Positions 16,700 to 25,083 of a stretch of 64,000 nucleotides of DNA are shown here, one piece after another (the stretch's first letter is position 1; each line of letters begins with the position of its first letter). The DNA is from CAZKUN01 sp964555935. Lineage in GTDB: Bacteria; Armatimonadota; Zipacnadia; Zipacnadales; VGFC01. Location of the stretch: contig CAZKUN010000005.1 in assembly GCA_964555935.1 (NCBI GenBank), forward strand, positions 34,406 to 98,405, in the 5' to 3' direction. The notes beneath the pieces are model-generated. The model ran no database searches. It had not been told where the DNA came from and saw nothing but the letters and a program-made list of their open reading frames with translations. The translations under genes were made by a program, and so were the position numbers.

Positions 16700-19350
16700 C
16701 TGCGTTCCTGTTTGCCGGCGCCGGATACGTCATCAGGCCACTGCGCCGGCTCGTCAAGCAGCACGATTCGGTCCATCCGACCAACGTCGAAGGTGCGATG
16801 CGATTCCCGCGAGTGGCAATACGCCTGCAGGCGCTCCTGCCCCCATCGAGATCGCTCCAACACGCGCGGGCTGAGCGTCCACTCGCTTGGATGCTCGCCC
16901 TTCAGGACCGACTGGTATAGCACCAGCACTCGCTGTCCGGACTCGACCGCGTCGTTGACGAGCTGCGTCCGCTCAGCCTCAGCGTCGCCGGCTTCCCAAC
17001 GTCTGCGTCCCCATGCCTGCGCCGCGGCCGACCGCGTCTGAACGAGACTGACGGGCACGTCGTCGGTCGATGTTGGCATCGCGCCGATATCCACGCCCGC
17101 GTCGTTCAGGAACTCGCGAAGGTCTTCCGCTAGCTCCGGTTTCACCACAAACACAGACCCGCCAAGGGAGCCCACGACCGCCTCGCGGACACGCGGCACG
17201 CTGAGCACGTCAGCCACCGCATCCGGCGGCAGCGACAGGACCGTGACCTCGTCGAGCTGAGCGTCGCCATAGCGTCCGAGCCAGCCTCGGATCTTCAGCA
17301 CTTGCTCCGCGCTGGGAGCGCCCTCGACGCCCGCCTCCAGAAAGCCCTCTACGTCCCGCGGATCGACGCCGAGGTCAAGTCCCCGACGAACCGCGTCGCG
17401 ACTCAGTTGGTAATGCCCCGTCGCCTCATCCAAGTCGGCGACATGCCCAAGCAGGTGAGAGACATACCAGTGCCACTTGGCCTCAATGGGCTCGGCCTGC
17501 ATCGACAGCCCGAGGCGAAACGCGTCCGCGACGCCCGCCGCGTGATCGACAACCCGCGCGTCCATCCTCTCGGCGAGCTGTTCCTCGATGCGGTCGCGTC
17601 CACCGGCCAAGACGCGGGCGGCTGTGGGGCCGAGCCTCTCCAGGCAATCCGCGTCAAACTCATCAAGTTCCTCGGGCGTGTCCGCCTCGAGAATCCACGC
17701 GCCGTGGCGCAGCTCGTAACGCTCGAACGCGTCGACCCACTCGTCGATCGAGAAGGCCACATTCTGCGGCACGGTCACGCGCCCATGGTCGTTGAGCGTC
17801 GTCGTGATCTGCTCGCGGGTCATGCCGCCTTCGAAGCCCGCCGTCACTGAGGCCTGCGTGATGTGAAGCATCGCCGCGCGGTCGAAGGACGTCAGCTCGG
17901 CCACTCGCGACAACCGCCAGACCGTCCCAATGTTGTCACCGCCGCCGTCGGCGATGATCTCGAAGTTCGGCTGCACGAAGAACCGACCGGGCGCGTCGTC
18001 AGGCTCATCGATGGGCGCGTCGTCGGACGATAGCGCTGCCGCCCCCAGTTCGGTGATCCGGAAGACGACGCCGTCCGCCCCGTCTCCCACCTCAACCAGC
18101 CCGATCCGCGCCAGGGCCTCGACAATGAACTGCTCGATGAAGACGCCTTCGACCGCGGACCAGCCGTCCCACATCCCGACCGGCTCCGGATCGCTGGCGC
18201 CGAGGCTGAGGATCCCGCGATACTCGGGCTCGGTGACCGCGCCGTTCCACCTCGGCGCGTGGCGGCGGATGAGGAAATCCGGATTCGCGCGCATCATGCC
18301 CTCGGCGAACGCGCCGACGCTGTGCCACGTGCCAGGTGTCGCGATGCGGGCCAGGACGTCCACGAGCTTCCGCCGCGCCCCCACTCGCCGCCCGGGACCT
18401 GGCAGATCGCTGCCGTCGCGCGAGAGCGCCGGTGGCTTCTCAAGCACGACCGACGCGGAGGTCTCCAGCTCACCCCAACGCGTCTGAGCGATGGCCGCGT
18501 CGAGCAACCAGGAGGCCTGTCGCTGCAGTCCGACCGAGAAGAACTCGTCGGCATGGGCGCATGGCCGCAGCCGCTGCTCCGAGATCGCCGCGACCTCCGC
18601 CTGCAGCGCGATCGCAACCAACCACATCAGGCCCGGCGCTTCCTCAAGCCTGCGCGCGTGCTTGTACCGGTCGCCATCGTCTACGGCCGCCGCGAGGTCC
18701 ACAAAATCGGTCTGGCCCAGGCTTCGGGACGTGCTCAGCACCTCGGGGCGTCGCTCGTCGATGAACCGCGCCAGCAGGAACAACTCGCGGATTACCTCGC
18801 CCGGCGCCGCGCGACGTTTCTCATGCGATCCCGGCGCGACGGGCAGGGGCGGCTCCGGCTCAATGTCTACGGCCTTTGCCGCGATCTCGTCGGGCACCCA
18901 CAGCCTGCCCGCGGGAAGCAGCGTCCACTCGGGGTCGAGGCCGGCATCATCATCGTTCGAATCTCTCGTCGGCTTGCTCGTCGAGGCGACATGAAACACC
19001 AGCCCCCGCTCGACCAGCGACTGCAGCGTCGTGCTGGGCTCGGCTCCGCCACGACGCCTGAGCCACCAGTCCACCGCGCCGATTCTCGGCTGGCCGCCCG
19101 CTCGCGCCATGAACGCCAGCAGGGCTAGCTCGCCACCGTCGGCGCCGGCCAGCATCGCGTCGACGCGCTCAGGCCGCAGCAGAGCCTCCGCGAGTTTCGG
19201 GATCATTTTCTCGCGCTGAGCAGGCAGGCGCTTGCCGGCCTGCTTCTTGAGCAGGCACAGCAACTCGTCCGGGTAGCCATCGATCACCCAATCAAGGCTC
19301 TCACGCATCGTGCCCGAGTCGTGCATGCGCGGGTTCTCCGGTGCTCCCAA
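16696..19350 (-). CDS. XPB helicase-associated protein (Helicase_C_3-type domain)
   Basis: 884 residues, immediately upstream of and overlapping the XPB gene, the arrangement also found in Actinobacteria. The N-terminal third is helical and winged-helix-like (GYPDELLCLLKKQAGKRLP, LALLAFMARAGG). Residues ~440-570 match the Helicase_C_3 pattern (RFFVQPNFEIIADGG, then FERYELRHGAWILEAD). Around 700-760 is a small alpha/beta unit (ADVLSVPRVREAVVG, VKPELAEDLREFLNDAGV). The end is WYL-like (VLVLYQSVLKGEHPSEWTL, then HRTFDVGRMDRIVLLDEP). It probably clamps or regulates XPB on DNA; archaeal XPB uses an unrelated partner nuclease, Bax1, in a comparable position. No nuclease motif is obvious here. Confidence 0.8.
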   Translation of the reverse strand: MGAPENPRMHDSGTMRESLDWVIDGYPDELLCLLKKQAGKRLPAQREKMIPKLAEALLRPERVDAMLAGADGGELALLAFMARAGGQPRIGAVDWWLRRRGGAEPSTTLQSLVERGLVFHVASTSKPTRDSNDDDAGLDPEWTLLPAGRLWVPDEIAAKAVDIEPEPPLPVAPGSHEKRRAAPGEVIRELFLLARFIDERRPEVLSTSRSLGQTDFVDLAAAVDDGDRYKHARRLEEAPGLMWLVAIALQAEVAAISEQRLRPCAHADEFFSVGLQRQASWLLDAAIAQTRWGELETSASVVLEKPPALSRDGSDLPGPGRRVGARRKLVDVLARIATPGTWHSVGAFAEGMMRANPDFLIRRHAPRWNGAVTEPEYRGILSLGASDPEPVGMWDGWSAVEGVFIEQFIVEALARIGLVEVGDGADGVVFRITELGAAALSSDDAPIDEPDDAPGRFFVQPNFEIIADGGGDNIGTVWRLSRVAELTSFDRAAMLHITQASVTAGFEGGMTREQITTTLNDHGRVTVPQNVAFSIDEWVDAFERYELRHGAWILEADTPEELDEFDADCLERLGPTAARVLAGGRDRIEEQLAERMDARVVDHAAGVADAFRLGLSMQAEPIEAKWHWYVSHLLGHVADLDEATGHYQLSRDAVRRGLDLGVDPRDVEGFLEAGVEGAPSAEQVLKIRGWLGRYGDAQLDEVTVLSLPPDAVADVLSVPRVREAVVGSLGGSVFVVKPELAEDLREFLNDAGVDIGAMPTSTDDVPVSLVQTRSAAAQAWGRRRWEAGDAEAERTQLVNDAVESGQRVLVLYQSVLKGEHPSEWTLSPRVLERSRWGQERLQAYCHSRESHRTFDVGRMDRIVLLDEPAQWPDDVSGAGKQERR

Positions 19351-19361
19351 AAAAGCGCGCG

Positions 19362-19616
19362 TTACGCGTCGCCTCGCGTCGAGTCATCGTCCGTCGTTAT
19401 TCGTGGGGTGAACCCGGCTCGCGACAGACCCTCTCGGAGGGTCTCGACGCGTCGGTGGTCGATCCACGCCACCGTGGATGATAGCCGGGGACCGATGCAC
19501 AGGCGGCCGGCGTCGGTGGCCTGCGCCTCGGCGAGGGCGTCGTCGTCCCTTGTCACCAACACAGCAGCATTCTTGTGTAGCTTTATCATGGCCATTCCGG
19601 TCCGGAATTCCGGCAT
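19362..19616 (-). CDS. small protein resembling a helicase-associated-domain module
   Basis: 84 residues, 11 bases upstream of the helicase-associated gene on the same strand. The pattern VLVTRDDDALAEAQATD...VAWIDHRRVETLREGLSRAGF resembles the alpha/beta unit at the C-terminus of Helicase_C_3 proteins, including ADVLSVPRVREAVVG...FVVKPELAEDLREFL in the neighbouring 884-residue protein. It may be a split-off or duplicated module. The start is uncertain: no strong ribosome site is seen before 19616 or the internal ATG codons. It could be real or a remnant. Confidence 0.48.
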   Translation of the reverse strand: MPEFRTGMAMIKLHKNAAVLVTRDDDALAEAQATDAGRLCIGPRLSSTVAWIDHRRVETLREGLSRAGFTPRITTDDDSTRGDA

Positions 19617-19709
19617 CCATTAGTGCCGAACCAAGGTAGCCCAGTTCGCGGGCAATCTGAGTTTGCCCTCTGTGATTTCAGGGGAAATCCGTGATCAGGA
19701 TTACGGAGG

Positions 19710-20492
19710 TCAGTCATCGACTCGCCCAGCGACGCTCGCCAACCACTCGCGGGCGCGCCGACGCTGCGGGCTGTCCTTGCACATCCAGAGATCGGTGTGA
19801 GGATGGATAACCTTGCCTTCGGGGATATCGAACAACTCCGTCACCGGGACATCGAGGAACGAGAACTCGCCGAGATCGACGTGTGGCTGAAGGTAATCTC
19901 TGACCACCCTTGTGCTTCCGCCCTGACAGATCAGCTGCGGGCGCCCGGCCAGGCGCTCAAGCCTCTCAAGCGCGGATGCTCTGTCGCAGCCCGCGTGCGG
20001 CCATTCGAGGATGCCGTCGTAGTGATCGTGGGTGATGAAGCCCTTCCACAGGCTCGCGATCTCCTCGTCCGCGAGGCCCAGGTAGTTGCAGCCAATAGCG
20101 CCTCGAGAGAACCCACATAGGACGATGCTGTCGGGATCGCCGCCGAACTGGTCACAGACGCGAGGGAGGTTGACCTTGCAGTACTCGAGCGTTGCCTCGA
20201 GGTCGCCCCACCACGTCACCGCGTTCCGCTGGCGCCCCTGCTCGACATACGCCATGCCGACCCAGATGAAGCCCGTTCCGCCACTAAGCCCATAGCCCAG
20301 ATTCGCCCCACGCACTTCGCCCGTCGAGCCGCACGCCGTGAACAGGTTGCCCGTATACTCCACGAGCACGGGGTACGTCTCTCCCTCGCGCCAATCCGTC
20401 GGCAGGTAGACCGAGTGGTAGACCTCAGTGCCCTCGTATTCGGGCGCGACCTGGCGAACGCGTTTGCCTGGCGCCGGCGCGTCGTCGGTCAT
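19710..20492 (-). CDS. alpha/beta-hydrolase-fold esterase-like protein
   Basis: About 260 residues from the ATG at 20492. The nucleophile elbow CGFSRGA (GxSxG form) follows DSIVLCGF. An early strand-loop VYLPTDWREGETYPVLVEYTGN resembles feruloyl-esterase or PHB-depolymerase-like hydrolases. The putative C-terminal catalytic histidine is in KVIHPHTDLW. No signal peptide is seen. The open frame extends to a GTG at 20543, but the strong GGGAGG site there points to an ATG in another frame that ends after six codons, so the true start is unsettled. Substrate unknown; an ester of a plant or algal polysaccharide would fit the carbohydrate-active neighbours. Confidence 0.75.
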   Translation of the reverse strand: MTDDAPAPGKRVRQVAPEYEGTEVYHSVYLPTDWREGETYPVLVEYTGNLFTACGSTGEVRGANLGYGLSGGTGFIWVGMAYVEQGRQRNAVTWWGDLEATLEYCKVNLPRVCDQFGGDPDSIVLCGFSRGAIGCNYLGLADEEIASLWKGFITHDHYDGILEWPHAGCDRASALERLERLAGRPQLICQGGSTRVVRDYLQPHVDLGEFSFLDVPVTELFDIPEGKVIHPHTDLWMCKDSPQRRRAREWLASVAGRVDD

Positions 20493-20596
20493 CTCGGGCG
20501 TCACGAGAACGGCATCATTCGGCCTTCGTGGACATGGCAGCACCTCCCGCTAACACGCAACCCGCTGTCCGTAGGAACACTCTCCGGTTCATTCTC

Positions 20597-20640
20597 CCAA
20601 TCCCTCGTAGGAGCGGCTTCACCCACCTCGCAGACGCTGG
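20597..20640. repeat. degenerate copy of the CAATCCC...GTAGGAGCGGCTTCA repeat
   Basis: CCAATCCCTCGTAGGAGCGG (from 20597) is clearly related to the arms of the palindrome at 20698-20794 (CCAATCCCCGTAAGAGGGGC). This copy has no inverted partner, so it looks like a decayed half-element. Confidence 0.6.
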
Positions 20641-20697
20641 CGAGTCCCTGGACCCTCCCATCGGTTTCGTCGCCACCCACCCCATGCCCGTCTTGCG

Positions 20698-20794
20698 CCA
20701 ATCCCCGTAAGAGGGGCTTTAGCCCCGACGCCGTTGCTTCTGCGGGTACCGGCGTTTACAGCGTCGGGGCTAAAGCCCCTCTTACAGGGATTGG
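20698..20794. repeat. large palindromic repeat (REP/MITE-like) with 34-bp arms
   Basis: The left arm is 20698-20731 and the right arm 20761-20794. They are inverted and match at 33 of 34 positions, separated by 29 bases. Each arm itself contains the hairpin GGGGCTTTAGCCCC. No transposase is nearby, so this is a non-autonomous element or a bacterial interspersed palindrome. It ends the truncated frame described at 20756-20968. Confidence 0.8.
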
Positions 20795-20968
20795 GCAAAT
20801 GAGAGCGCAGGGCGGTGCGTGCGGCACGCGCTCTTCGCCGGACGCCACGCGCTCGCGGAGTTGCTCAAGCATGTCATCGCGGACGAACAACACGGGTCGA
20901 CGCGGACCATCATCCGCGCGGACCGCGCCAGCCGCGAGAAAACATGCGCTTAGCAACAGTGCCCGCAT
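20756..20968 (-). pseudogene. truncated secreted heparinase/alginate-lyase-like N-terminus
   Basis: From the ATG at 20968 the frame encodes a good signal peptide (MRALLLSACFLAAGAVRA). RPVLFVRDDMLEQLRERVASG follows in the pattern of the conserved opening of heparinase II/III and alginate-lyase-like proteins (typically RPRLLFTxEDxxxLRxRVxSG). After about 48 residues homology stops and the frame runs into the right arm of the palindromic element, terminating at 20756. No continuation was found beyond the element. It is most likely a gene remnant ended by insertion or deletion. Confidence 0.5.
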
Positions 20969-21041
20969 TTCGTTCCTCATTCGCAGCAGCGCCCGACCCT
21001 CCCGAGCCGGGCGCCACATTCATTGATCCGTTTGCTGTGAG

Positions 21042-21794
21042 TTACTCGCCGCCGGCCGGCGGGCCGGGAGGTTGCGGCCGCTGCGCGCCACCCTTCCCAC
21101 CGCCGCCGCCCTTGCCGCCCATGCCCCGCATCCCGCCGCCTCCAGGACCACCGGGACCTCCACCCATGCCGCCACCAGGGCCGCCCATGCCGCCTCCCGG
21201 ACCGCCGCGTCCCCCACGCCCTCCGCCGCGCCCGCCACGTCCGCCGGAGGCGTTCGTGTCCAGCAACCCGGCAACCGTGAGAGCGGCCTTCAGCCTCGGC
21301 CGATTCGCCAGATCAAGATCGGTGACCAACCCATCCCGCGATGTCTTCAACTCGGAGGTGGCCGACTGCGCCGCTGTGTCATACGCGGCAAGCGCCTGGG
21401 CGATCTTCTCGTCACTCGCGCTCTCGTCGGTCAGCGCCTCGCGCAGCGCGGTTTGCGCCTCGCGGACCGGCGTCTGCGTGGACCGGCGCGCCTCCACATA
21501 TGCCGTTAGCTTCTCGCCGTCCTCGGGAGTGCCGCCGGCGCCCTCCAGCATCTGCGTCCATCCCTGGCCACCTTGACCGCCGCCGCCCATGCCCGGACCG
21601 CCGCCTGGAGGCATGCCGCCGCCGGGGCCGCCTGGTCCGCCCATGCCCGACATCCCGCCTCCGGGGCCGCCCATTCCGGTCGGAGGCCCGGCGGCAGGGG
21701 GCGTCTTCGCCTTCCCCATCGTGAACACGACTGCCCCGATCGTTGCGAGGACCAACATGAACACAACCAATCCGATGAGCGAGCCACGTGACAT
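21042..21794 (-). CDS. membrane-anchored Gly/Met-rich protein with Spy/CpxP-like helical core
   Basis: 250 residues. An N-terminal transmembrane anchor (SLIGLVVFMLVLATIGAVVF) is followed by Gly/Pro/Met-rich low-complexity sequence. A ~90-residue charged helical core (PVREAQTALREALTDE through RPRLKAALTVAGLL) resembles Spy/CpxP-type periplasmic proteins in layout. A second Gly/Arg/Met-rich tail ends the protein. The Met-rich loops could bind metal. The assignment is structural guesswork from the pattern of helices. It is divergent from a lipoprotein gene 112 bases away. Confidence 0.65.
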   Translation of the reverse strand: MSRGSLIGLVVFMLVLATIGAVVFTMGKAKTPPAAGPPTGMGGPGGGMSGMGGPGGPGGGMPPGGGPGMGGGGQGGQGWTQMLEGAGGTPEDGEKLTAYVEARRSTQTPVREAQTALREALTDESASDEKIAQALAAYDTAAQSATSELKTSRDGLVTDLDLANRPRLKAALTVAGLLDTNASGGRGGRGGGRGGRGGPGGGMGGPGGGMGGGPGGPGGGGMRGMGGKGGGGGKGGAQRPQPPGPPAGGE

Positions 21795-21906
21795 ATCGAT
21801 GCTCCTGGACCGCGCGCGTCGCGGGCATCCGCAGGTAACGTCCGCTGCTGTGGCGAACGCAGGCGTCGCGCCGGCTGATTCAACCTGAGCACGAGAGGTT
21901 AGCGAA

Positions 21907-22473
21907 ATGCGATCGGTTCTCCTGCTGGTTTGCTGTGTGATTGTGGCCGCTCTCCTGTCCGGATGCCCGCTGAAACGCGTCGCTCAGCCTCCCGAGCCAA
22001 GCCCAAGCGGCGGGGGTCTCGTTGCCGATCCGCAGCCCGCTGATGGTGACATCGAGATCACCAGACCCGAATCCGACACGGACGATGACTTCACCGAACT
22101 CGACGATCCGGACGATTACGTGGAGCCCGACACCGGCGGCGAGTTCGAGGTCGATCTCAGCAACATCCCACCGCTGGACGAACCAATCGCGACGTCGATC
22201 ATCCTGCACTTCTTCGATGAGGAGCCGTACTCGCCCCTGAGACCCCACCTCGAAGGGACGTGGCTTCCGTACGAAGATTCGCTTGACCTCGGGCCGGAGG
22301 ACATGCCCGACGACGCTATCATCTACAAGAAAGTCGAGCAGGACGCGTACCTTGAGGTTCTCTTCGGTCCGCCGTTCAGCGAGTTCTACATCGCCGCTCA
22401 TCTCGGCGCGCTCGACGACGGCGACTGGGAAGTTATCGAGATAGTCCCATACGATGCATACGATGGCGAGTAG
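21907..22473 (+). CDS. acidic lipoprotein of unknown function
   Basis: 188 residues with a type II signal peptide: a hydrophobic stretch VLLLVCCVIVAALL and lipobox LLSGC (lipidated cysteine about residue 20). The mature protein starts with a Pro/Ser linker and a very acidic segment (DTDDDFTELDDPDDYVEPD). It ends in a compact domain containing YKKVEQDAYLEVLFGPPFSEFYIAAHL. No enzyme motif is recognised. It lies 60 bases upstream of the sulfatase, with a palindrome between them. Confidence 0.75.
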   Translation: MRSVLLLVCCVIVAALLSGCPLKRVAQPPEPSPSGGGLVADPQPADGDIEITRPESDTDDDFTELDDPDDYVEPDTGGEFEVDLSNIPPLDEPIATSIILHFFDEEPYSPLRPHLEGTWLPYEDSLDLGPEDMPDDAIIYKKVEQDAYLEVLFGPPFSEFYIAAHLGALDDGDWEVIEIVPYDAYDGE

Positions 22474-22490
22474 CGCCACGGCCCATCGTG

Positions 22491-22512
22491 CCACGGGCTG
22501 CCTAGCCCGTGG
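22491..22512. repeat. 9-bp stem palindrome CCACGGGCT-gcct-AGCCCGTGG
   Basis: A perfect inverted repeat between the lipoprotein stop and the sulfatase start (ATG 22534). There is no T-run, so it is not a canonical intrinsic terminator. The form GTGCCACGGGCT...AGCCCGTGG looks like an interspersed palindrome; it would also put a stable hairpin in the sulfatase leader about 20 bases before the start. Confidence 0.6.
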
Positions 22513-22533
22513 AGGAACCACCTGGAGGCAGTC

Positions 22534-23877
22534 ATGAACGTAATTGTCATCGTCGTTGATACGCTTCGCGCCGATCACCTCGGGTGTTACGGCTACGGCC
22601 GCGACACGTCGCCCGCGCTTGATGCCCTCGCCGCCAACGGCGCGCTGTATGAGAGCTTCTGGTCGCCATGCATCCCAACCCACCCGGGATTCACAAGCAT
22701 CTTCAGCGGCGTCCATGGCGTGAACCATGGGATCGTGTCGCAGGGCCGCAGTGGCGCGAAGCTCCGCGACGGCATCCAGATGCTCCCCGAGATGCTCCGC
22801 GGGCACCGCGGTATCAACACGGTCGCCATTGACTCGCTCGGGCCCGGGCATTCGTGGTTCTATCGCGGGTACGATCACTACAACCTCACCCGCAGCGGCA
22901 CGGCGGCGCATGTCACGGAGCAGGCGACCAAGTGGCTCAGGGCCTATGGCGACGAGCCGTTCTTCATGTTCATGCACCCGTGGGACCCGCACAGCCCGTA
23001 CCTCCCGCCCGAGGAGTACAAGGGCATGTTCACCGACGCGGATCCGCACGAACACGATGAGGAAGAGTGGGCGGCCGTCACCAACCAGCTCGTCTACCCG
23101 TTCTTCAAGGGCTTCCTCTACGACCGCATGGGCGACTGCAAGAACCCGGATTACCTCGAGGGGATGTACGACGCGGAGATCCGCTCGTGCGACGATCGGC
23201 TCGGCGAGTTCTTCAATTCGCTGAAGGACATGAACCTCTGGGATGACACGGCCATCCTCGTCACCGCCGACCACGGCGAGAGCATGACGGAGCATCATGT
23301 CTACTTTGAGCACCACGCGATCTACGACTGCGTCCTGCATATCCCGATGATCATGCGCGTGCCCGGCGTCACCGAGCCCGGCAGGCGCGTGAGCGGCATG
23401 TTCCAGCACATCGACATCGCGCCGACGGTCTGCGACATCATGGAGCGCGACCACCACCCGCAGTTCATGGGCAAGAGCATGATGCAATCGGACGCGGGGC
23501 ATGAGGCCATCTACGCGACTGAGGCGTCGCGCGTCGCGCGGTGGGCCGTCCGGACGCCGGAGTGGAAGCTGATGAAGCTCGTCGATCCCGGCCAATACCA
23601 CGTCGACTACGACGAGCTGTTCCATGTCTCCGAGGACCCGAACGAGACGAAGAACGTGATCAACGACTACCCGAAGATCGCAACCGAGCTTGAGCTTCAG
23701 TTGCTGCATTGGAAGGAAGCCCAACTCGGGCACAGACCCGATCCCGTGCGCGTCGAGATGGCGACGGGCTCGCCCATGGAGGCCTCGCGTCAGGACGGTT
23801 TGCAGCATGTGGGCATGAGCTTCGACGAGTGGATTGCATATTACCAGGAGCGTTTCTGCGAGCCGGGACAGGCCTGA
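22534..23877 (+). CDS. sulfatase-family hydrolase (alkaline-phosphatase superfamily)
   Basis: 447 residues, cytosolic (no signal peptide). The metal-binding start is VIVVDTLRADHLGCYGY, followed by TSPALDALAANGALYE. The nucleophile region reads SPCIPTHPGFTSIFSG, with C46 in the formylglycine position. The usual CxPxR is CIPTH here, so the arginine needed by classical formylglycine-generating enzyme is replaced by histidine at 50. The second metal site is ILVTADHGESM. A C-terminal WKLMKLVDPGQ...ELFHVSEDPNETKNV block is typical of sulfatases. It may be a sulfatase subfamily with a variant motif or a phosphodiesterase-like relative. GGAGG lies upstream of the start. Confidence 0.85.
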   Translation: MNVIVIVVDTLRADHLGCYGYGRDTSPALDALAANGALYESFWSPCIPTHPGFTSIFSGVHGVNHGIVSQGRSGAKLRDGIQMLPEMLRGHRGINTVAIDSLGPGHSWFYRGYDHYNLTRSGTAAHVTEQATKWLRAYGDEPFFMFMHPWDPHSPYLPPEEYKGMFTDADPHEHDEEEWAAVTNQLVYPFFKGFLYDRMGDCKNPDYLEGMYDAEIRSCDDRLGEFFNSLKDMNLWDDTAILVTADHGESMTEHHVYFEHHAIYDCVLHIPMIMRVPGVTEPGRRVSGMFQHIDIAPTVCDIMERDHHPQFMGKSMMQSDAGHEAIYATEASRVARWAVRTPEWKLMKLVDPGQYHVDYDELFHVSEDPNETKNVINDYPKIATELELQLLHWKEAQLGHRPDPVRVEMATGSPMEASRQDGLQHVGMSFDEWIAYYQERFCEPGQA

Positions 23878-23965
23878 TAGAGACCGCGAAGCAAGAGAAT
23901 GGGAGAGCCGGGCTGGAATAGTCGACTGTTGAGATGGAGGAGCGCGACGTCCTGGAGGGTGCGAA

Positions 23966-25075
23966 ATGCCGAGGTGGGACTTTGAGAGACGGCGAGAACT
24001 CGGGTTCGGCGGACTACATACTTGCGCCACCGTTTTGCGGCAGCACATCGACACGTATGGGGACGACTACGGCGCGCAGCATTACTCCGTTCTGCGGAAC
24101 GCTCTGACGTCCCAGGTGGGCTACGAATTCGGCCCGACCGATCAAGCCTACGAGAACGTATTCCGCAACTACGAACGCCTCTTCGCCGGATTTGCCATTG
24201 CCACGGCTAAGGGCGGGCGCCTCAGACTGCTTCGGACTGGACTATGGTTGATCGAGAGACAACCCAATGAACAGCAGTTCTATTGGCATATCGTGGATAC
24301 CTTCCGGTACCCTAACCCAGTGTTCGCGAGCCACCAGACCTGGGTGGACACGGGCCGCCAGTTGTCTCCGTTCAAACTTGTACTGCGGGCGATGGCCGCG
24401 TTAGCCGAGTCAGGAGCGGACGGGCAGCTCACTCCACTCGAGATTCTGACCGTTCTCTACCATGCCCACGACGACATCCCCGGCGACGTGCTGGCAGAGG
24501 CAGTCGTGCGTCTGCGACAAGGGAAACCGGGAATGGCGCCCCTGCTCCAGACCTCCCCGGCGATGATTGCCGGGGAACCCGACAGGCGTCAGACACGGGA
24601 GGTGCTTGCATTCCTGCGCGCAGGCGGCCTGATCCGCGGTGGGCCGCATAACATCCAGATGGGTGCCCGGTACAGCCTCACGGATGCCGGCGCGGCAGCA
24701 CTCGCGCCGACGACGGCCGACGTGGTGGATGAGGCCGAAGACCAGGACGCGGACAACAGCGGCCGCTTCGTGCTCATCGAGGGCGACATTCACCAAGAGA
24801 CGCGCCGGACGCGCAGACGCAACCCGAAGCTGCGCCGTCTGGCGCTGGATCACTACGAGTTGCGGTGCCCAGTGTGCAAAGACGACTACTCGCGCCTCGG
24901 CGATAGAGGCTCCTCAGTGGTTGATGTGCACCACCTCAACCCGTTGGCCAGCGCTGATTCGCCCCGAGAGATCACCGTGGATGACGTGCGTGTCGTATGC
25001 GCAACGTGCCACCGGTTAGTGCATACGGAGGATCCTCCCTTGACCCCCGAAGAGGCGGCGGAGATTGCCGGTTGA
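23966..25075 (+). CDS. HNH endonuclease, probable restriction enzyme
   Basis: 369 residues, with GGAGGG 6 bases before the ATG. The C-terminal ~75 residues form an HNH fold: CPVC (C301, C304), the metal/catalytic stretch VVDVHHLNPL, and the second cysteine pair in CATCHRLVH. The N-terminal 280 residues carry no motif I recognise but include winged-helix-like stretches (LTPLEILTVLYHAHDDIPG, REVLAFLRAGGLIRGG), likely for DNA recognition. It converges on a glycosylase-methyltransferase operon with only 8 bases between stops. That context, plus the HNH domain, makes it the likely restriction endonuclease of a type II system. McrA-like methyl-directed cleavage is the main alternative. Confidence 0.83.
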   Translation: MPRWDFERRRELGFGGLHTCATVLRQHIDTYGDDYGAQHYSVLRNALTSQVGYEFGPTDQAYENVFRNYERLFAGFAIATAKGGRLRLLRTGLWLIERQPNEQQFYWHIVDTFRYPNPVFASHQTWVDTGRQLSPFKLVLRAMAALAESGADGQLTPLEILTVLYHAHDDIPGDVLAEAVVRLRQGKPGMAPLLQTSPAMIAGEPDRRQTREVLAFLRAGGLIRGGPHNIQMGARYSLTDAGAAALAPTTADVVDEAEDQDADNSGRFVLIEGDIHQETRRTRRRNPKLRRLALDHYELRCPVCKDDYSRLGDRGSSVVDVHHLNPLASADSPREITVDDVRVVCATCHRLVHTEDPPLTPEEAAEIAG

Positions 25076-25083
25076 CGGGTGGC

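Noticed and set aside
21880..24054. 724-residue open frame on the minus strand across the sulfatase
   Set aside because: It is the mirror of the sulfatase reading frame in GC-rich DNA; the sequence is low in hydrophobic core patterns and the plus-strand sulfatase motifs are unambiguous.
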